Under the pieces are notes generated by a model. That model saw nothing but the letters and a program-made list of their open reading frames with translations. It was not told the origin of the DNA and ran no database searches. A program made the position numbers and the translations under genes. From Candidatus Omnitrophota bacterium (GTDB taxonomy: Bacteria; Omnitrophota; JACPQZ01): a stretch of 39,885 nucleotides of DNA. This document shows positions 37,381 through 39,885 of this stretch, piece by piece. Each line of letters begins with the position of its first letter. The first letter of the stretch is position 1. Location: the NCBI GenBank assembly GCA_016190205.1, contig JACPQZ010000046.1, positions 1-39,885 of the forward strand, in the 5' to 3' direction.

Positions 37381-39885
37381 ATGAGGCGAGTCGCCGCAGC
37401 CCTTCTTGCGGCGAACCTTATCTATTCTCCCTCCTCTTTAGGGGCCCTTCCCCAGGGTTACCGCGTTGTGGAGGGGGAGGCGGTCGCGGCTGTGGAGGGC
37501 CCTCACCTCCAGTTAGTAGTTAGCGACCGCGCCGTTCTAGAATTCGACTCCTTTTCAATTGCCGGCGGCGAGTCTGTTCATTTTGTTCAACCTACCTCCC
37601 TTGCAAGCGTCTTAAGCCGCGTAACCGGCTCCTATTCCAGCGACATCTACGGCTCCCTCTTCGCCAATGGGGAGCTTGTGTTTGTCAATCCCTACGGCAT
37701 CACCTTTCACGGCGGGAGCGATGTCCAGGTAGGCTCCCTCATTGCCTCCACCTTAGACATCCAGAATGCGCTCTACCTTGCCGGCCAGTTGGAGTTCGAA
37801 CGCGTTGAGGGCCTGGACCCTGCGCGCATCGTCCAGGAAGGAGCCATCACCGCGGGAGAAGGGGGCCATATCGCCCTCCTTTCCGATTCCGTCAGCAATA
37901 GCGGCACTCTGGAGGCCTATCTGGGGAGTATCGCCTTAGGGGTAGGGGAGAAGATAGCGGTGAGCTTCGATGAGCAGGGCCTCATCAACCTCGTGATCGA
38001 CGAAAGACTTGCCAATGAGCTTTTAGGAGATGAGCTTGCGATCGCCAATGAGGGAAGCATCACGGCCAAGGGTGGAAAGGTGGTCTTGACCGCCTACCTC
38101 GTGGAGGACGTGTTTGACACCCTGGTCAACAACACGGGCCTCATAGAGGCATCGAGGGCCGAAGAAAGAGACGGCACGATCTATCTCCTCTCCAATGTGG
38201 GTATGGAAAACCGGGAGACGGGCATCCTGCGGTCCAACGTCCTTCAGGAAGAGGGGGCCACCTTTGGGACGTGGGGCACTATGGATGGAGGGATCGATGC
38301 GGACGGCCATATCGTGAAAGGAGCGGCCTTCTACAAGAACCTAGACGGCGCCCTGACCAACCTAACAGGCAGTATTGGTTCAGACCAAACGGATGCCGAT
38401 AACATTGTGGTGACTGGAAATGTAACTTTAACGGCAGACAATCTGACTTTTACGGCCGACTCGGATGGAACCGGGGATGGGGCCTTCAGCATGAATGCGT
38501 CAACACAGATCAATGGGGGCAATTTTAACCTCACAATTCTCACGGGCGCCAATGCCACTTTAAGAACTCTCACGAGTATGGATCTCCTTACACTCGGACG
38601 CACGGGTTCGAATACACCCACCTTTACCGCCAATAACTCGATCGGCCTGACGGGATTCACGTTGAATACCGGAACCGCCCTGGATTTGAATGGCCAGACC
38701 CTGACGATGACGAGCGGGGACTGGACGAATAACGGCACCTTCACAGCCAACAGCGGAACGGTGGATCTCGCCCGTACCACTGGAGGGACAAGCGGAATTA
38801 CCGGGGCCACCACTTTTTATAATCTGCTCGTCTCAAATACGGCCGGCACGTATAGCCTGGTCGACAGCATTATTGTCACCAACGACTTAACTGTGTCATC
38901 CACGAGTTCTGGCAATAGCATCGGGACCTCCACCAGCAAGACCTTGTCTTTGGGCGGTGATCTCATCCATTCCGGTTCGGCGCTCATCGATAACGACTTG
39001 CTCATTATCATGGACGGGTCTGCAGTGCAAACAATCAACGCGTCGGGGGGCGTCGCTATGGGATCACTGCAGATTTCAAACACGACGGTGGCGGTTGAAT
39101 TGGCCAGCAATGTGCATTTGGACACCAGCCTTGTGATAGACGATGGCGCTGAACTCGATGTCACGAGTGGGAATTATACCTTCCGGGTGGATGATGATTG
39201 GACCAATAACGGAACTTTTACTGCCCGGCAGGGAACGGTACAGTTCTCCAGAGATACAGGAGGTCAGTCGTCTATTACGGGGTCCAACGCCACAACGTTC
39301 TACAACCTGGAGATGAATCACACGGGAGGCACTGTGCAGTTTATCGCGAATCTCACGGTGGAAAATGACTGGACCGTGTCATCCAGCTCTTCCAGCGGTT
39401 TCTCAGCGACAGGCACCCCCACTATATCCGTGGAAGGGGACGTCACCTATTCCAGCGCGCAGAGCCTTCCTGCTGCGTTCACTACACGGATGACCGGGTC
39501 CGGCACACAAATCGTGACGACGTCTAGTACGGGTACCTTGGGTGACCTCCAGATCTCTAATACATCAGGTGAGGTTCAGTTGGGGGACGATCTTCTGGTC
39601 GCCGATGATATCACTGTCGACGCGAACACAACATTTGATCTTCTGGGATTCAGCGTGACTGGCGCTGGCGGAACGACGTTTTCGAACAGCGGCACCCTCC
39701 AGCTTCACGGAGACCAGACCTTTACGAATGCCACCCCCACGCATGCCTCCGGAAGCACGGTTGAGTACACCGACACCACGGGCAATATCGCCATCCAGGA
39801 CTGGACGTACACCTCCGCCTCTCTTAGGATTAACGGCGGGGCCACCTACACTATGTCGGCAGGGGAAGTCATTGGAGGCACCTTA
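37381..39885 (+). CDS. FHA-like two-partner-secretion adhesin, 3' end outside window
   Basis: ATG 37381 opens a frame with no stop for 835 codons to the window edge. Residues 1-22 are a signal peptide ('VAAALLAANLIYSPSS'). Residues 23-150 match the filamentous haemagglutinin N-terminal (TPS) domain: 'LPQGYRVVEGEA', 'FDSFSIAGGESVHFVQPTSLA', 'VLSRVTGSYSSDIYGSLFANG' (shortened) and N103-P-Y-G-I-T-F109. Later come long beta-helix repeats rich in Thr, Ser, Gly and Asn. One unit with 'DWTNNGTFTA' and 'TTFYNL' recurs 159 residues apart (W448 and W607). It should be exported by a TpsB-type pore, which is not in this window. No strong ribosome binding site is visible. Confidence 0.88.
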   Translation, partial: MRRVAAALLAANLIYSPSSLGALPQGYRVVEGEAVAAVEGPHLQLVVSDRAVLEFDSFSIAGGESVHFVQPTSLASVLSRVTGSYSSDIYGSLFANGELVFVNPYGITFHGGSDVQVGSLIASTLDIQNALYLAGQLEFERVEGLDPARIVQEGAITAGEGGHIALLSDSVSNSGTLEAYLGSIALGVGEKIAVSFDEQGLINLVIDERLANELLGDELAIANEGSITAKGGKVVLTAYLVEDVFDTLVNNTGLIEASRAEERDGTIYLLSNVGMENRETGILRSNVLQEEGATFGTWGTMDGGIDADGHIVKGAAFYKNLDGALTNLTGSIGSDQTDADNIVVTGNVTLTADNLTFTADSDGTGDGAFSMNASTQINGGNFNLTILTGANATLRTLTSMDLLTLGRTGSNTPTFTANNSIGLTGFTLNTGTALDLNGQTLTMTSGDWTNNGTFTANSGTVDLARTTGGTSGITGATTFYNLLVSNTAGTYSLVDSIIVTNDLTVSSTSSGNSIGTSTSKTLSLGGDLIHSGSALIDNDLLIIMDGSAVQTINASGGVAMGSLQISNTTVAVELASNVHLDTSLVIDDGAELDVTSGNYTFRVDDDWTNNGTFTARQGTVQFSRDTGGQSSITGSNATTFYNLEMNHTGGTVQFIANLTVENDWTVSSSSSSGFSATGTPTISVEGDVTYSSAQSLPAAFTTRMTGSGTQIVTTSSTGTLGDLQISNTSGEVQLGDDLLVADDITVDANTTFDLLGFSVTGAGGTTFSNSGTLQLHGDQTFTNATPTHASGSTVEYTDTTGNIAIQDWTYTSASLRINGGATYTMSAGEVIGGTL

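Overview
The window reads as a chromosomal segment of a Gram-negative bacterium of fairly high GC. Outer-membrane barrels, type IV pilin-like proteins, a two-partner-secretion adhesin and lipoprotein-like signals indicate a double membrane. The combination of a TIGR04073-type exosortase-associated protein, SpoVG, a stand-alone U32-type barrel, a PC4-like protein, a DUF2723/TPR protein, a large FHA-like protein and many GTG/TTG starts fits an uncultured PVC-side lineage such as Omnitrophota. That placement is inference from gene content and not a measured phylogeny. Every gene I can support lies on the + strand, and no gene-free stretch exceeds 300 bases. I see no rRNA, tRNA, CRISPR array or insertion sequence.

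Layout. 1-5976: the end of a DUF2723/TPR membrane protein, a PAP2 phosphatase, then a tightly packed run of leucyl aminopeptidase, type 4 uracil-DNA glycosylase, an exosortase-associated protein, an EF-hand-like repeat protein and a small membrane protein. 6001-9560: an ECF-like sigma factor with a probable zinc-finger anti-sigma protein, SpoVG, YraN and the YifB/ComM ATPase. 9580-13762: RmuC, then three pilin-like genes resembling PilV/PilW/PilX behind a leader rich in hairpins. 13791-17825: U32-like barrel protein, DUF3108 protein, a 51-residue membrane protein, a hotdog thioesterase, a thermonuclease, an unknown exported protein and epoxyqueuosine reductase QueG. 17903-22815: a cyclic-di-GMP module (PilZ protein; MshEN domain on a long coiled coil with a membrane anchor; diguanylate cyclase) followed by a Cas4/RecB-like nuclease. 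22872-25666: a TldE/TldD pair.

25722-34282 is the most striking part. A consensus promoter (TTGACA, 17 bases, TATAAT) overlaps the start of a 7-3-7 inverted repeat resembling a Fur box. It precedes two outer-membrane barrels, an FMN-binding protein, a histidine-bearing membrane protein, the flavin transferase ApbE, a Fur-family regulator and a complete ferric ABC importer (FbpA, FbpB, FbpC). This looks like one locus that couples extracytoplasmic flavin redox chemistry to iron uptake and carries its own regulator.

34325-39885: a Rieske protein, a P-loop/dCMP deaminase fusion with the architecture of the antiviral AvcD/DcdV enzymes, the radical SAM protein AmrS, two small DNA-binding proteins (helix-turn-helix and PC4-like), and the first 835 codons of an FHA-like adhesin that leaves the window.

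Five intergenic regions carry short tandem repeats with a 7-base period but differing sequence. Several sigma70-type promoters with exact 17-base spacers can be read by eye.
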